10,654 bases of DNA, taken from Syntrophomonadaceae bacterium (GTDB lineage: Bacteria > Bacillota_D > Dethiobacteria > DTU022). The translations under genes and the position numbers were made by a program. This document shows positions 1-6,945 of the stretch, in pieces. The notes under the pieces are model-generated. The model did no database searches. It was given only the letters and a program-made list of their open reading frames with translations, and was not told where the DNA came from. Positions within the stretch are counted from its first letter, which is position 1, and the number at the start of each line of letters is the position of its first letter. The stretch is from positions 1 through 10,654 of the forward strand of contig PXFD01000038.1 in NCBI GenBank assembly GCA_003564505.1, written 5' to 3'.

Positions 1-935
1 CTTTCAGGATCGATAGTTTCAAATATTTCCATGTCCGGATATAGGTGGTACCCATGATATTCTTCATGGGAGGGACATTCCGGCCAGGCAACCTTGGCTT
101 CGGTCATGCCATAAGTGGCCAGCACCATTACATTTTCAGCGCCAAGCTGGGCAAACAGTTCCTTGATCTTATCTTTTAAACCGGGCGGCACTCTCTCTCC
201 TCCGAAAAAGATCCTCTTTATCGAAGAAAAATCCCTTCCCTGTTTTACAGCTTCCCGCAGGAAATAGTAACAGTAACCAGGTATAAACACCGCAACTGTA
301 GGACGCAAATATTCAAAGGCATCCATCAGGTTTTTGGTACCTACTATTTTCCCACCACCACTGTGGAAACCCGCAACATTAGCTTTCTCCCCGGCAAAAA
401 AGGTCTGCCAGAAAGCCAGGTGGGGTGCAAAGGGGAAGCAGTTAACAACGATGTCATCGCTGGTGACTTCGAAAACGTTAAGCAAGCGAGCACCTGATTC
501 CCTGATGTTTTCCAGGTCACGCTTGGAGTAGACAAAGGGAGTCGGCAAAGCGGTTCTGCCGGTAGTGAAATGAATATGAACCGGCTTAAAGTCAAAAACC
601 TTCTCCTCGACCATTGCTTTACCGCCTGTCATCGACATCTTGGCCAGGTGGCCGTATTTTTCGGAAAGCTCTTCATCCGGACGAATCACAAAGTCTTTTG
701 CTTTTTGGGGTTCTTCATCGGTCGGAGCAATATCCCACTTGTAAGTAAAGGGAAGATATCGCAGATCATCTACACCTTTAATTTTAAAAGGATCGATATT
801 TTCCTCTTTCAACTTTTCTTTGTAGTATGGGCTATAGAGATAGATCTGGTTGGCGATAAAGGCCTTCAGCTTACGATCCTGCATCTCCTTAATTTCTTTG
901 TAAGGCATTTTAGATAGTTTGTCCCAATTCTCCAT
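1..935 (-). CDS. PaaK-like acyl/aryl-CoA ligase (partial, 3' end outside window)
   Basis: A member of the adenylate-forming (ANL) superfamily closest in look to phenylacetate-CoA ligases, which activate a carboxylate with ATP and join it to CoA in the cytoplasm. 311 residues are visible from ATG 935 to the window edge, preceded by a near-perfect ribosome site (GGAGGTGAT). Residues 118-140 align with the PaaK ATP-loop region (KPVHIHFTTGRTALPT then FVYSKRDLEN), and TYGMTEA at 274-280 is the usual second adenylate motif. The ATP loop is degenerate: where PaaK proteins have SGTTGKPT, this one has TGRTALPT and lacks the loop lysine. The C-terminal domain is beyond the edge. It follows the symporter genes in the same direction, which suggests activation of the imported acid (inference). 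Substrate unknown; family confidence is good, catalytic competence uncertain. Confidence 0.8.
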   Translation of the reverse strand, partial: MENWDKLSKMPYKEIKEMQDRKLKAFIANQIYLYSPYYKEKLKEENIDPFKIKGVDDLRYLPFTYKWDIAPTDEEPQKAKDFVIRPDEELSEKYGHLAKMSMTGGKAMVEEKVFDFKPVHIHFTTGRTALPTPFVYSKRDLENIRESGARLLNVFEVTSDDIVVNCFPFAPHLAFWQTFFAGEKANVAGFHSGGGKIVGTKNLMDAFEYLRPTVAVFIPGYCYYFLREAVKQGRDFSSIKRIFFGGERVPPGLKDKIKELFAQLGAENVMVLATYGMTEAKVAWPECPSHEEYHGYHLYPDMEIFETIDPE

Positions 936-966
936 AAAGCCATCACCTCCTGCAAGTATTTATAAC

Positions 967-1011
967 GACCCTCTGAGGCTTTCCCATTTAAGGAAAGCCT
1001 CGTATAGGGCC
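967..1011 (-). other. Strong RNA hairpin between symporter and ligase genes
   Basis: A perfect 10-bp stem (GAGGCTTTCC at 975-984 with GGAAAGCCTC at 992-1001, 7-nt loop) is extended, across an internal loop, by a second 6-bp stem (967-972 with 1006-1011, one G-U pair in the minus-strand RNA). It begins 8 nt after the symporter stop codon. No run of U follows on either strand, so a simple intrinsic terminator is not well supported. A 3' stabilising or processing hairpin that lowers expression of the downstream ligase is as likely. Confidence 0.6.
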
Positions 1012-1018
1012 GCAGGAG

Positions 1019-2680
1019 TTACTTGGGAAATACATCATAAAGAGTCGTCATAAACCACAAGAAAAAGACTGAGATGAACACAACAGCTATCGGTAAAGCT
1101 TTGCTGTTATAGCGCTTCGGATCATAGTCGGTCCATCCGTGCATCTCATCAACCTGGCGCTGAAGTTCTTCTTCCGGAGGCGGAGTGAGCCAAGATACTA
1201 TGACAGTCAATATAAATGAGAATGTAACTGCCAGAACTGTGAATTTAATCCACCCCATCGGTCCGTAAAGGTAGGTGTTAAAGAAGGGGAAAGGCACATC
1301 AACCGGGTTCATACCGACAAGCTCGATCATAACCCAGCCGTAAAAAGCAACGAGAGTTCCAACTGTCATTCCCACGCCAACACCCTGCTTGTTAGTCCGC
1401 TTCCACCAGATCCCGAGCACAATCGGTACCCCGAGACCGGCAGCTGCAATACCAAATGCCCACATAATTGCCTTTAAAATAAATTCAGGAGGATTCAATG
1501 AGAAGAGAATTACCAGCACTCCGACTACGAACATGGCCAGGTAAGATAGCTTCAGCTTCTTCTCATCATCAACATCCGGCTTAAGTTCACCATAAAGGTC
1601 ATGAATTAATCCGGCGCCCATAATCATCAACAGCCCGGATACGGTGGAAAGCCCTGCCGCAACTGAACCGGCTACTGCCAGGGCCAACCAGCCCTGCCCG
1701 GCTAAAGCTTCAACCAGGATGAAAACCATGTAGTCATAGGCCGCAGGGGTCAAATCAACCCCGGCTGTGGTTGACATGTAGTAGACCGCAGCAAACCCTG
1801 TTGCGTATACTGTAGTATTAACAAGACCAACCAGGAACACACAGAGAATCATGCTCCAGCGCGCTTCCTTGGCATCGCGAACGGTAAAGAACCTCATTAC
1901 AAAGTGAGGCAGCCCGATTATACCAAAAAACGACCCAAGGAAGATGGCAATATAGGTGATCGGATGCTCCAGCATTGCCCAAAAATAATGAGGTACAAAC
2001 TCGATCATTTCCGGGACCATGTCACCGTAGCCCAGGGGCGGGAAAAACCAGCCGGCAGTACCCAGGGCTCTCAATATCATCGCTACCGGCAGCAGGAGAC
2101 AGAACAGAAGAACAATAGTCTGGAAGGTCTGGTTATAAGTAACACCGTACATCCCACCCAGTGTAACATATAGTGTTACAACAAGCCCTCCTACAACAAT
2201 TCCTACAACCTCAGGAACACCTAGTAAGAAGAAAAAGACAATACCGATACCTTTAAGGTTGCCTGCCAGGTAGAGTACACTGACAACCATCATAACAACA
2301 ACAGACATATAACGCAGTGTTTTGCTGCCATAGCGTTCAGAAATAAAGGCCATTGTTGTAAATGACTTATGGTTACGCAGGTATGGCGCTGCCAAAATCA
2401 TCAAACCGATAAAAGCAGCAGTAAATGATGCATAAACTGCAACGGCAATATATACACCTTCAATGATAAGCGCAGTTAACCCGATAAAGGTAGTTAAACT
2501 TAAGGCCAGTGAAACCATGGCCAAACCATTGTTTATTGCACCAATGCTGCGGCCGGCCACATAATAATCACCTAAACTGCGGGTAAAGCGGCGGGCCCAT
2601 ACAGAAATAAGGACAGAAATTAAAAGTACTACAATACTTAGCACTAAACCTAATACAAAAACTTCACCTCTTGGTTCCAT
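1019..2680 (-). CDS. Sodium:solute symporter, large subunit (SSS family, VC_2705-like)
   Basis: A 553-residue secondary transporter of the sodium:solute symporter family, expected to bring a small organic acid (acetate-like) into the cell with Na+. It has about 13 hydrophobic helices. Family features include DYYVAGRSIGAINNG (38-52), the conserved segment FFGIIGLPHFVMRFF (251-265), and AAGLSTVSGLL (341-351), whose S/T pair is in the usual Na+-site helix; a cytosolic HDLYGELKPD follows (360-369). A C-terminal helix (about 527-549) follows a hydrophilic stretch rich in E, D and K. Start ATG 2680 has GGGGAGGGA 10 nt upstream. The small-subunit gene ends 24 nt before it, so the two form an operon. 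The pairing with a two-helix small subunit is typical of the VC_2705/TIGR03648 type. The substrate cannot be read from sequence. Confidence 0.9.
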   Translation of the reverse strand: MEPRGEVFVLGLVLSIVVLLISVLISVWARRFTRSLGDYYVAGRSIGAINNGLAMVSLALSLTTFIGLTALIIEGVYIAVAVYASFTAAFIGLMILAAPYLRNHKSFTTMAFISERYGSKTLRYMSVVVMMVVSVLYLAGNLKGIGIVFFFLLGVPEVVGIVVGGLVVTLYVTLGGMYGVTYNQTFQTIVLLFCLLLPVAMILRALGTAGWFFPPLGYGDMVPEMIEFVPHYFWAMLEHPITYIAIFLGSFFGIIGLPHFVMRFFTVRDAKEARWSMILCVFLVGLVNTTVYATGFAAVYYMSTTAGVDLTPAAYDYMVFILVEALAGQGWLALAVAGSVAAGLSTVSGLLMIMGAGLIHDLYGELKPDVDDEKKLKLSYLAMFVVGVLVILFSLNPPEFILKAIMWAFGIAAAGLGVPIVLGIWWKRTNKQGVGVGMTVGTLVAFYGWVMIELVGMNPVDVPFPFFNTYLYGPMGWIKFTVLAVTFSFILTVIVSWLTPPPEEELQRQVDEMHGWTDYDPKRYNSKALPIAVVFISVFFLWFMTTLYDVFPK

Positions 2681-2704
2681 GGATTACGAATCCCTCCCCT
2701 CTTT

Positions 2705-3010
2705 TTATGCTCTTTGCCTTTCTTCAATTCTATCCATAATTACGCACCAGATTGCACCAACAATAGTGACCCCGATCCAACTTAACATAATCAATAAGAA
2801 ATAATGCAGTGGGAAACCCATTACCGTGAGATTCTCTTTAATCAAAAACATTGTTTCACCGTAAAATTCAACCAAACCCTCAGGTGTAGGCACCTGTGTA
2901 AAGAAAACTTCATTCAAAATAACAACAAATGAACTGAAAAAACCACCGATTACAGCTACAATGATAAAACAGATTACTGTTGCCCACACTTCAAGCTTGT
3001 AATCCTTCAT
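2705..3010 (-). CDS. Sodium:solute symporter small subunit (DUF4212-like)
   Basis: A 101-residue protein with two membrane helices (about 8-32 and 66-92), encoded just upstream of the large symporter subunit. The second half, MGFPLHYFLL to VIMDRIEER, resembles the C-terminal part of DUF4212/TIGR03647 small subunits, where GFPLGFW and MNRLD are usual. The first half is more divergent, with a longer linker (PTPEGLVEFYGE) between the helices. I chose ATG 3010 (MKDYKLEVW) over the upstream in-frame ATG at 3052. GGAGGTGAT lies 6-14 nt before 3010, and the longer form would have to read through that ribosome site. The role of the small subunit in transport is not well established; assembly or stability of the large subunit is the usual suggestion. 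Confidence 0.75.
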   Translation of the reverse strand: MKDYKLEVWATVICFIIVAVIGGFFSSFVVILNEVFFTQVPTPEGLVEFYGETMFLIKENLTVMGFPLHYFLLIMLSWIGVTIVGAIWCVIMDRIEERQRA

Positions 3011-3118
3011 CCGTGAATCACCTCCCGAATAATGATATATTCTGACATTCAAATTTACTTAATGAATTATTTTATATCTTACCCCCTTTCCCATATTTTT
3101 CATTTTTCTCACTTCATT

Positions 3119-3148
3119 AGTATAAATTATTCGACCTGAAGTTGTTCA
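3119..3148 (-). promoter_or_regulatory. Possible sigma-A promoter of the symporter operon
   Basis: On the minus strand TGAACA (3143-3148) and TATACT (3119-3124) are separated by 18 nt, about 110 nt before the small-subunit start, in an AT-rich divergent intergenic region. The -35 match is only 4 of 6, so this is tentative. Confidence 0.25.
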
Positions 3149-3213
3149 TTCCTGCTTAGTGAAAATTATATTATTGCAAATATATTTCTTTCATCTTTTC
3201 TTTTTGGCAAATA

Positions 3214-3222
3214 TGCTATGAT
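3214..3222 (+). promoter_or_regulatory. Possible extended -10 promoter for the DUF456 gene
   Basis: TGCTATGAT is an extended -10 element (TGn followed by a 5-of-6 match to TATAAT) about 60 nt before the ATG. A TTGGCA at 3204-3209 is too close to be its -35, and there is no good -35 at 16-18 nt, as can be the case for extended -10 promoters. Confidence 0.3.
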
Positions 3223-3282
3223 AATGGCAAGTATAAAACATTCTGGTAGGACATAAATATATTCAATACCTGGAGGTTGTTT

Positions 3283-3762
3283 ATGATCAATATCATTGCT
3301 TTAATAACAGCTTTTCTTTTATTTTTAGTTGGACTGGTTGGAACACTGCTTCCTATTATGCCCGGCGCGCCGATTATATGGTCGGGCATGCTTATTTACG
3401 GGCTTATTACCGGTTTTGAAGCTTTTGGATGGTTCTTCCTGACGATCCAGGCAATTATAGCGCTGACCGTAGTAGGGGTTGATTATCTTTTTTCCGCAAT
3501 GGGCAGCCACTACTTTGGTGGATCAAGGGCTGCACTGTGGGGAGCTGCCGGTGGCCTGCTGGTAGGGATATTTTTCTTTCCCGTAGGGCTTCTAATTGGC
3601 CCATTTATCGGCGCTACCCTGGCCGACCTTATCGCCAGGAAAAACAGCAGTCAAGCATTCAAATCGGGCCTGGGAGCTTCAATTGGATTCTGGACTGCCC
3701 TCCCACTTAAATTAATTTTGGAAATTATAATGATTACCTGGTTTATTTTTAGAATATTTTAA
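3283..3762 (+). CDS. DUF456 family integral membrane protein
   Basis: A 159-residue, very hydrophobic protein with four to five membrane helices, glycine-rich helix packing and a conserved-looking LLPIMPGAPIIWSGM segment near the N-terminus. The pattern (PxxPGxP after helix 1, a DYLFSAMGSHYFGGS loop, then a GGLLVG-FFFPVGLLIGPFIGA helix pair) fits the DUF456 family, whose function is unknown. ATG 3283 is chosen over an in-frame TTG at 3277 because GGAGG occupies 3272-3276, six nucleotides before the ATG and directly against the TTG. It is divergent from the symporter genes and lies 117 bp before the acyl-CoA synthetase in the same direction. No terminator is visible between those two, so co-transcription is possible. 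Confidence 0.8.
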   Translation: MINIIALITAFLLFLVGLVGTLLPIMPGAPIIWSGMLIYGLITGFEAFGWFFLTIQAIIALTVVGVDYLFSAMGSHYFGGSRAALWGAAGGLLVGIFFFPVGLLIGPFIGATLADLIARKNSSQAFKSGLGASIGFWTALPLKLILEIIMITWFIFRIF

Positions 3763-3879
3763 CGCTAGCGCAGATTTGTTCATAATTTTTTTAACACAGA
3801 AGGGAATTAGAAAATTACCGAGAATCTACTAATAAACAACATATGCCGAATAGCATCTATCAAAAGGAGGAAATTTTTA

Positions 3880-5550
3880 ATGGAAAAAGTTTGGCTCGAG
3901 CATTACGAACCTGAAGTACCCCACAGTATAGACTATCCTTCACAATCACTTTACCAGCTATTCCAAAAAGCCGCCCAAACTTACGAACAACAACCAGCTG
4001 TTCACTTTATGGGCCGTGAGTTGAGTTACGGAGAACTTGCCACCCAGGTTGAAAACATGGCCAGCGCCCTAACTGAACTTGGCGTGACAAAAGGTGACCG
4101 TGTTGCAATTCACTTACCTAACAGCACCCAGTTTCCCATAGCTTTTTTTGCAGCTCATGCAATAGGAGCAGTAGTTGTCCCCTGTAACCCCTTGTATGTA
4201 GCCAGGGAAATGGAATATCAGCTAAAAGATTCTGGAGCTGAAACAATCATCACCCTGACCCGTTTTTATAAGATGATTAAAGATATCCAGCCCAACACAA
4301 ACCTGAAAAATGTTATTGTCTCTAACATAAAAGATTATTTCCCCGGTTTTTTAAGCTTCCTTTACACGGTTGCGAAAGAGAAAAAAGAAGGCGACAGGGT
4401 GGAAATAGCTCCCGAAGATTATAAATTTACCGACCTGATCAAGAAGCATGAAGGCAAAAAACCACCTGCTGTTGAAGTGCTCCCGGAAGACCGGGCAGTT
4501 TTCTTATATACCGGGGGAACAACCGGTGTTTCAAAAGGCGCTGTCTTACAACACCGCAACCTGGTGGCAAATATGTACCAGGTAAAATCATGGTGCACTG
4601 ATTACCAGGACGGCAAAGAGGTGGCCCTGGGGGTTCTGCCCTTTTTCCACAGCTATGGTTTAACCACAGTCCTAAACCTTGGTCTTCTAAGTGGCGGCAA
4701 ACTTGTCCTGCTACCCCGCTTTGTTCTTGAAGATGTACTTAAAACTATTGACAAGCAAAAACCGACTCTCTTCCCCGGCGTTCCGACTATATACGTCGCC
4801 ATCAACAATGCTCCTGATTTGAGCAAATATGATATTAAATCGATCCGGATTTGTATTAGCGGCGCTGCGCCCCTCCCGGTAGAAGTTCAGCAGCAATTTG
4901 AAAAAAATACCGGCGGCCGCCTGGTTGAAGGATACGGCTTGTCTGAAACTTCACCGGTTACCCATGCTAACCCCGTTTACGGCAAAAGAAAACCTGGCAG
5001 TATTGGCCTGCCCATGCCCGACACTGAATTTAAGATTGTAGATGTGGAAGTTGGAGACAGAGAGCTGCCAATCGGTGAAGTGGGTGAGCTTTGTATTAAA
5101 GGCCCCCAGGTTATGGAAGGTTACCTTAACATGCCGGATGAAAATGCCCAGGCTATTCGCAATGGCTGGTTCTTTACCGGAGATATTGCCAAGGTAGATG
5201 AAGAAGGCTATACCTATATTGTAGACAGGAAAAAAGATATGGTGATAGCCGGAGGTTTCAACATCTACCCTCGGGATATTGAAGAAGTACTCTATACTCA
5301 CCCAAAAATTATGGAAGCAGCAGTAGCAGGGATAAACGACCCATACCGTGGAGAAACTCTAAAAGCTTATATAGTTCTAAAAGAAGGCGAGTCAATGACC
5401 GAAGAAGAAGTAACAGAATACTGCAAGGCCAACCTCGCTGCTTACAAAGTACCGAAACTGGTAGAATTCAGGGATGAACTGCCGAAGACCATGATTGGCA
5501 AAATCCTGCGCCGCATGCTGCGGGAAGAGGAGGAGAAGAAAAACGAGTAA
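3880..5550 (+). CDS. fadD: Long-chain fatty acid--CoA ligase
   Basis: A full-length 556-residue cytoplasmic ANL-superfamily enzyme that turns a fatty acid, ATP and CoA into acyl-CoA, AMP and pyrophosphate, the entry step of beta-oxidation or lipid synthesis. All core motifs are present: the ATP loop YTGGTTGVSKG (210-220), the adenylate motif GYGLSETSP (351-359), TGD (433-435), the hinge region DRKKDMVIAGGFNIYPRDIEE (starting 449), and the C-terminal catalytic lysine in MIGKILRR (K541). Length and spacing match FadD/LcfB-type ligases. Start ATG 3880 follows AAAGGAGGAAA with about 8 nt spacing. The C-terminus is highly charged (EEEEKKNE). A hairpin spans the stop codon and a clear terminator follows, so this is the last gene of its transcript. 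The chain-length preference cannot be judged; the symbol is by family resemblance. Confidence 0.92.
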   Translation: MEKVWLEHYEPEVPHSIDYPSQSLYQLFQKAAQTYEQQPAVHFMGRELSYGELATQVENMASALTELGVTKGDRVAIHLPNSTQFPIAFFAAHAIGAVVVPCNPLYVAREMEYQLKDSGAETIITLTRFYKMIKDIQPNTNLKNVIVSNIKDYFPGFLSFLYTVAKEKKEGDRVEIAPEDYKFTDLIKKHEGKKPPAVEVLPEDRAVFLYTGGTTGVSKGAVLQHRNLVANMYQVKSWCTDYQDGKEVALGVLPFFHSYGLTTVLNLGLLSGGKLVLLPRFVLEDVLKTIDKQKPTLFPGVPTIYVAINNAPDLSKYDIKSIRICISGAAPLPVEVQQQFEKNTGGRLVEGYGLSETSPVTHANPVYGKRKPGSIGLPMPDTEFKIVDVEVGDRELPIGEVGELCIKGPQVMEGYLNMPDENAQAIRNGWFFTGDIAKVDEEGYTYIVDRKKDMVIAGGFNIYPRDIEEVLYTHPKIMEAAVAGINDPYRGETLKAYIVLKEGESMTEEEVTEYCKANLAAYKVPKLVEFRDELPKTMIGKILRRMLREEEEKKNE

Positions 5551-5564
5551 AATTAACTCGTTTT
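5540..5564 (+). other. Inverted repeat spanning the acyl-CoA ligase stop codon
   Basis: AAAACGAGT (5540-5548) and ACTCGTTTT (5556-5564) form a perfect 9-bp stem with a 7-nt loop that contains most of the TAA stop. It ends in four T and precedes the main terminator by about 20 nt, so it may be a weak first terminator or a 3' protective hairpin. Confidence 0.45.
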
Positions 5565-5581
5565 ATAAAGATAATGCTTAC

Positions 5582-5617
5582 AAGCGGAGCCTTAAAATGA
5601 GGTTCCGCTTTTTATTT
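5582..5617 (+). terminator. Intrinsic terminator of the acyl-CoA ligase gene
   Basis: An 11-bp stem (5582-5592 with 5600-5610, one G-U pair; AAGCGGAGCCT against AGGTTCCGCTT), a 7-nt loop and a following T-rich tail (TTTTTATTT) make a textbook Rho-independent terminator, 32 nt after the stop codon. Confidence 0.92.
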
Positions 5618-5679
5618 AACTGCTAATTATTAGAACATAAGAGAAGCTGCATGTCACATTTACAAATATAAGGCTGCAA

Positions 5680-5707
5680 ATTTTAAAAACTAATAACAAA
5701 ATGTCAA
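5680..5707 (-). promoter_or_regulatory. Orphan sigma-A-like promoter, no gene downstream on its strand
   Basis: On the minus strand TTGACA (5702-5707) and TAAAAT (5680-5685) stand 16 nt apart. A transcript from it would begin near 5673 and run left through the acyl-CoA ligase terminator region, antisense to that gene's 3' end. No minus-strand gene follows for several kilobases. Confidence 0.4.
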
Positions 5708-5719
5708 CCTACTTGCACA

Positions 5720-5743
5720 ATTCTACAATACAAGTTGTAGAAT
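5720..5743. repeat. Perfect inverted repeat, operator-like
   Basis: ATTCTACAA (5720-5728) and TTGTAGAAT (5735-5743) are perfect 9-bp arms around a 6-nt centre (TACAAG). A smaller palindrome, TACAAGTTGTA, overlaps its right half. It lies 12 nt upstream of the -35 box of the orphan minus-strand promoter, the usual place for a regulator site. No T-tract follows on either strand, so a terminator is unlikely. Confidence 0.55.
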
Positions 5744-5970
5744 GTAAGCTCTCCTCCATTACAACATGGCTTCACTGAAAACCTTTCTGTTTAATTCAAA
5801 ATGCAGAATCACAAAAGTAGCGTTACCGCAAATTTGATACGGGAATATATTTTGGCACTATTTTTAGGGGCAAAAAGCCCATTATTAGATCGAAGTTTTT
5901 ACTGTCTCAATAATTATCGTTTGTGAGACTGAAATATGCACTTGGAGTTTGTCAAGTAATGAGTAATTTA

Positions 5971-6498
5971 TTATTTCGACAGACCTTTATATTTTCGCAC
6001 ATTATGTGCTTTCCACTGAAGAAGCGGTTGATCTTGGATCCGTTTTTGAAGACTGGTATTGGCGGTTAATAAGGTTGAATCGATTACGCCTTGGTCCAGG
6101 AGTAGATCAAGAAAAGCTTTTTCAGGAGCGGTAAAAGGCAGCACGGCAGAGATTCGTTCTCGGCATTCTCTAATCAGGTAAAGGCCATAATCCTTTGGAG
6201 TTCCATACTTTTCAGCTGTACCGGCCTTTAACGTAGGCAGTAGTTGCCGAGCAAGCTCTGCTGGTTCGAAATTAATGTTTTCAACAGTAACATCTCTCCA
6301 ATCAATGCGACTCATTGCTCCATAAACAATAAAAGCAAGGCGTAATTTGTCAGAAACAATCGCCTCTGATTTTAGAAGCCAGTGAGAATCAAAAAGATCT
6401 CTCGCTTGACCTCGCGATAATAGTGCAGCCAGCTTACCGGCTGCTATTTCGTGGATATCGAGCACTGGGATATTTATGGCTTTAAACGACCCTAACAT
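5971..6498 (-). pseudogene. abiEii: AbiEii nucleotidyltransferase toxin, C-terminal part after the amber codon
   Basis: This is the distal part of the AbiEii toxin (PF08843 family), in the same reading frame as the N-terminal part, with 24 nt of sense codons before the first ATG at 6498. It contains the conserved AbiEii block INIPVLDIHEIAAGKLAALLSRGQARDLFDSH, whose lysine and aspartates belong to the nucleotidyltransferase core, followed by a helical C-terminus ending at TAA 5971-5973. No further stop or frameshift interrupts it. Independent translation from ATG 6498 looks unlikely: AGGAG lies about 18 nt upstream, too far for good initiation. Without readthrough, this part would not be made, and the N-terminal part would lack the motif needed for a complete active site. 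Confidence 0.8.
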
Positions 6499-6522
6499 AT
6501 ATGAATCAGAAGGCTTGCTCTC

Positions 6523-6525
6523 CTA
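6523..6525 (-). other. In-frame TAG interrupting abiEii (codon 141)
   Basis: The frame reads ...DLNYMCRQPL, TAG, ESKPSDSYMLGSFKAINIP.... Related AbiEii toxins, as I recall them, often have tryptophan after this P-L pair, so a single TGG to TAG change would explain it. Both flanks are in one frame and both keep family motifs, so nothing else appears to be lost. Confidence 0.85.
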
Positions 6526-6945
6526 TAAAGGTTGTCTGCACATATAGTTAAGATCAATTTCAAGGTTGCCGGATTGACCGGTGTAGCTCTGGTAGTTTAA
6601 CCTCCACTTTCCGCCGGCGTGTTCATCAGGGACTCTTCTAACGTTAAATCCTTCCCGAGTACAAACTGCTTGTATAGCCGCTTCAAATTTTGGTCTTTCG
6701 GAAAGCATTATTTCACGATCAAGCGCGCCGTTATAGTTCAAGTCAATATCTACCGATAATCTGGGCAGGTATTGGCTGAATAAATTAAGGGCTGTACCGC
6801 CTTTTAAAACCCACTTATCCTTGAGGTAAGGATGGGTATTAAGGGCATTTAGTAAACACAATAAATGCAAAACTTTTTCAATCATATCAGCTTTGTACCC
6901 CGTCAATCTGGCCAGGGGCTGTACTTCTGACGCTGAAAAAATCAC
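6523..6945 (-). pseudogene. abiEii: AbiEii nucleotidyltransferase toxin, N-terminal part ending at an amber codon
   Basis: The proximal 140 codons of the toxin of a type IV AbiE toxin-antitoxin pair. AbiEii proteins are DNA polymerase-beta-like nucleotidyltransferases that bind GTP and stop growth, for example during phage infection. Key residues are present: WVLKGGTALNLF (45-56, the GG-T motif), LPRLSVDIDLN (60-70, metal-binding D66 and D68) and LEIDLNY (128-134, third acidic D131). I chose GTG 6945 as start because it overlaps the abiEi stop in GTGA and has GGAGGG seven nt upstream. Longer in-frame forms from ATG 6999 or 6960 lie inside abiEi and lack a good ribosome site. The frame stops at TAG 6523-6525 and continues unbroken as homologous sequence to 5971, so the complete gene would encode about 324 codons. 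Confidence 0.85.

Larger units (their letters stand above)
5618..5970. other. Gene-free AT-rich intergenic region
   Basis: Between the acyl-CoA ligase terminator and the end of abiEii I see no coding region with a ribosome site. The only short frames (for example a 25-codon ATG frame at 5701) lack one. The stretch contains an orphan minus-strand promoter (5680-5707), a 24-bp inverted repeat (5720-5743), a small GGGC-A5-GCCC hairpin (5868-5880) and a 6-bp inverted repeat GTCTCA/TGAGAC (5904-5909, 5924-5929). None is a clear terminator for the AbiE operon that runs into this region from the right. Confidence 0.6.

Noticed and set aside
334..917. Open frames on both strands inside the left-end ligase
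   Set aside because: They lie over a clearly homologous minus-strand PaaK-like frame with a strong ribosome site, and their own translations show no family pattern.
3011..3052. Longer N-terminus of the symporter small subunit (from ATG 3052)
   Set aside because: The extra 14 codons are the ribosome site of ATG 3010 read as protein, and the extension is not hydrophobic or family-like.
3204..3216. Sigma-54 promoter (GG...GC) upstream of the DUF456 gene
   Set aside because: GG and GC are 7 nt apart rather than the required 10.
3277..3282. TTG start six bases before the DUF456 ATG
   Set aside because: It directly follows GGAGG with no spacer; the ATG at 3283 has the proper distance.
5701..5778. 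25-codon ATG frame in the intergenic region
   Set aside because: No ribosome site, and it runs over the inverted repeat; judged chance.
5868..5880. GGGC-AAAAA-GCCC hairpin as abiEii terminator
   Set aside because: Only four base pairs and no T-run on the minus strand; too weak to call.
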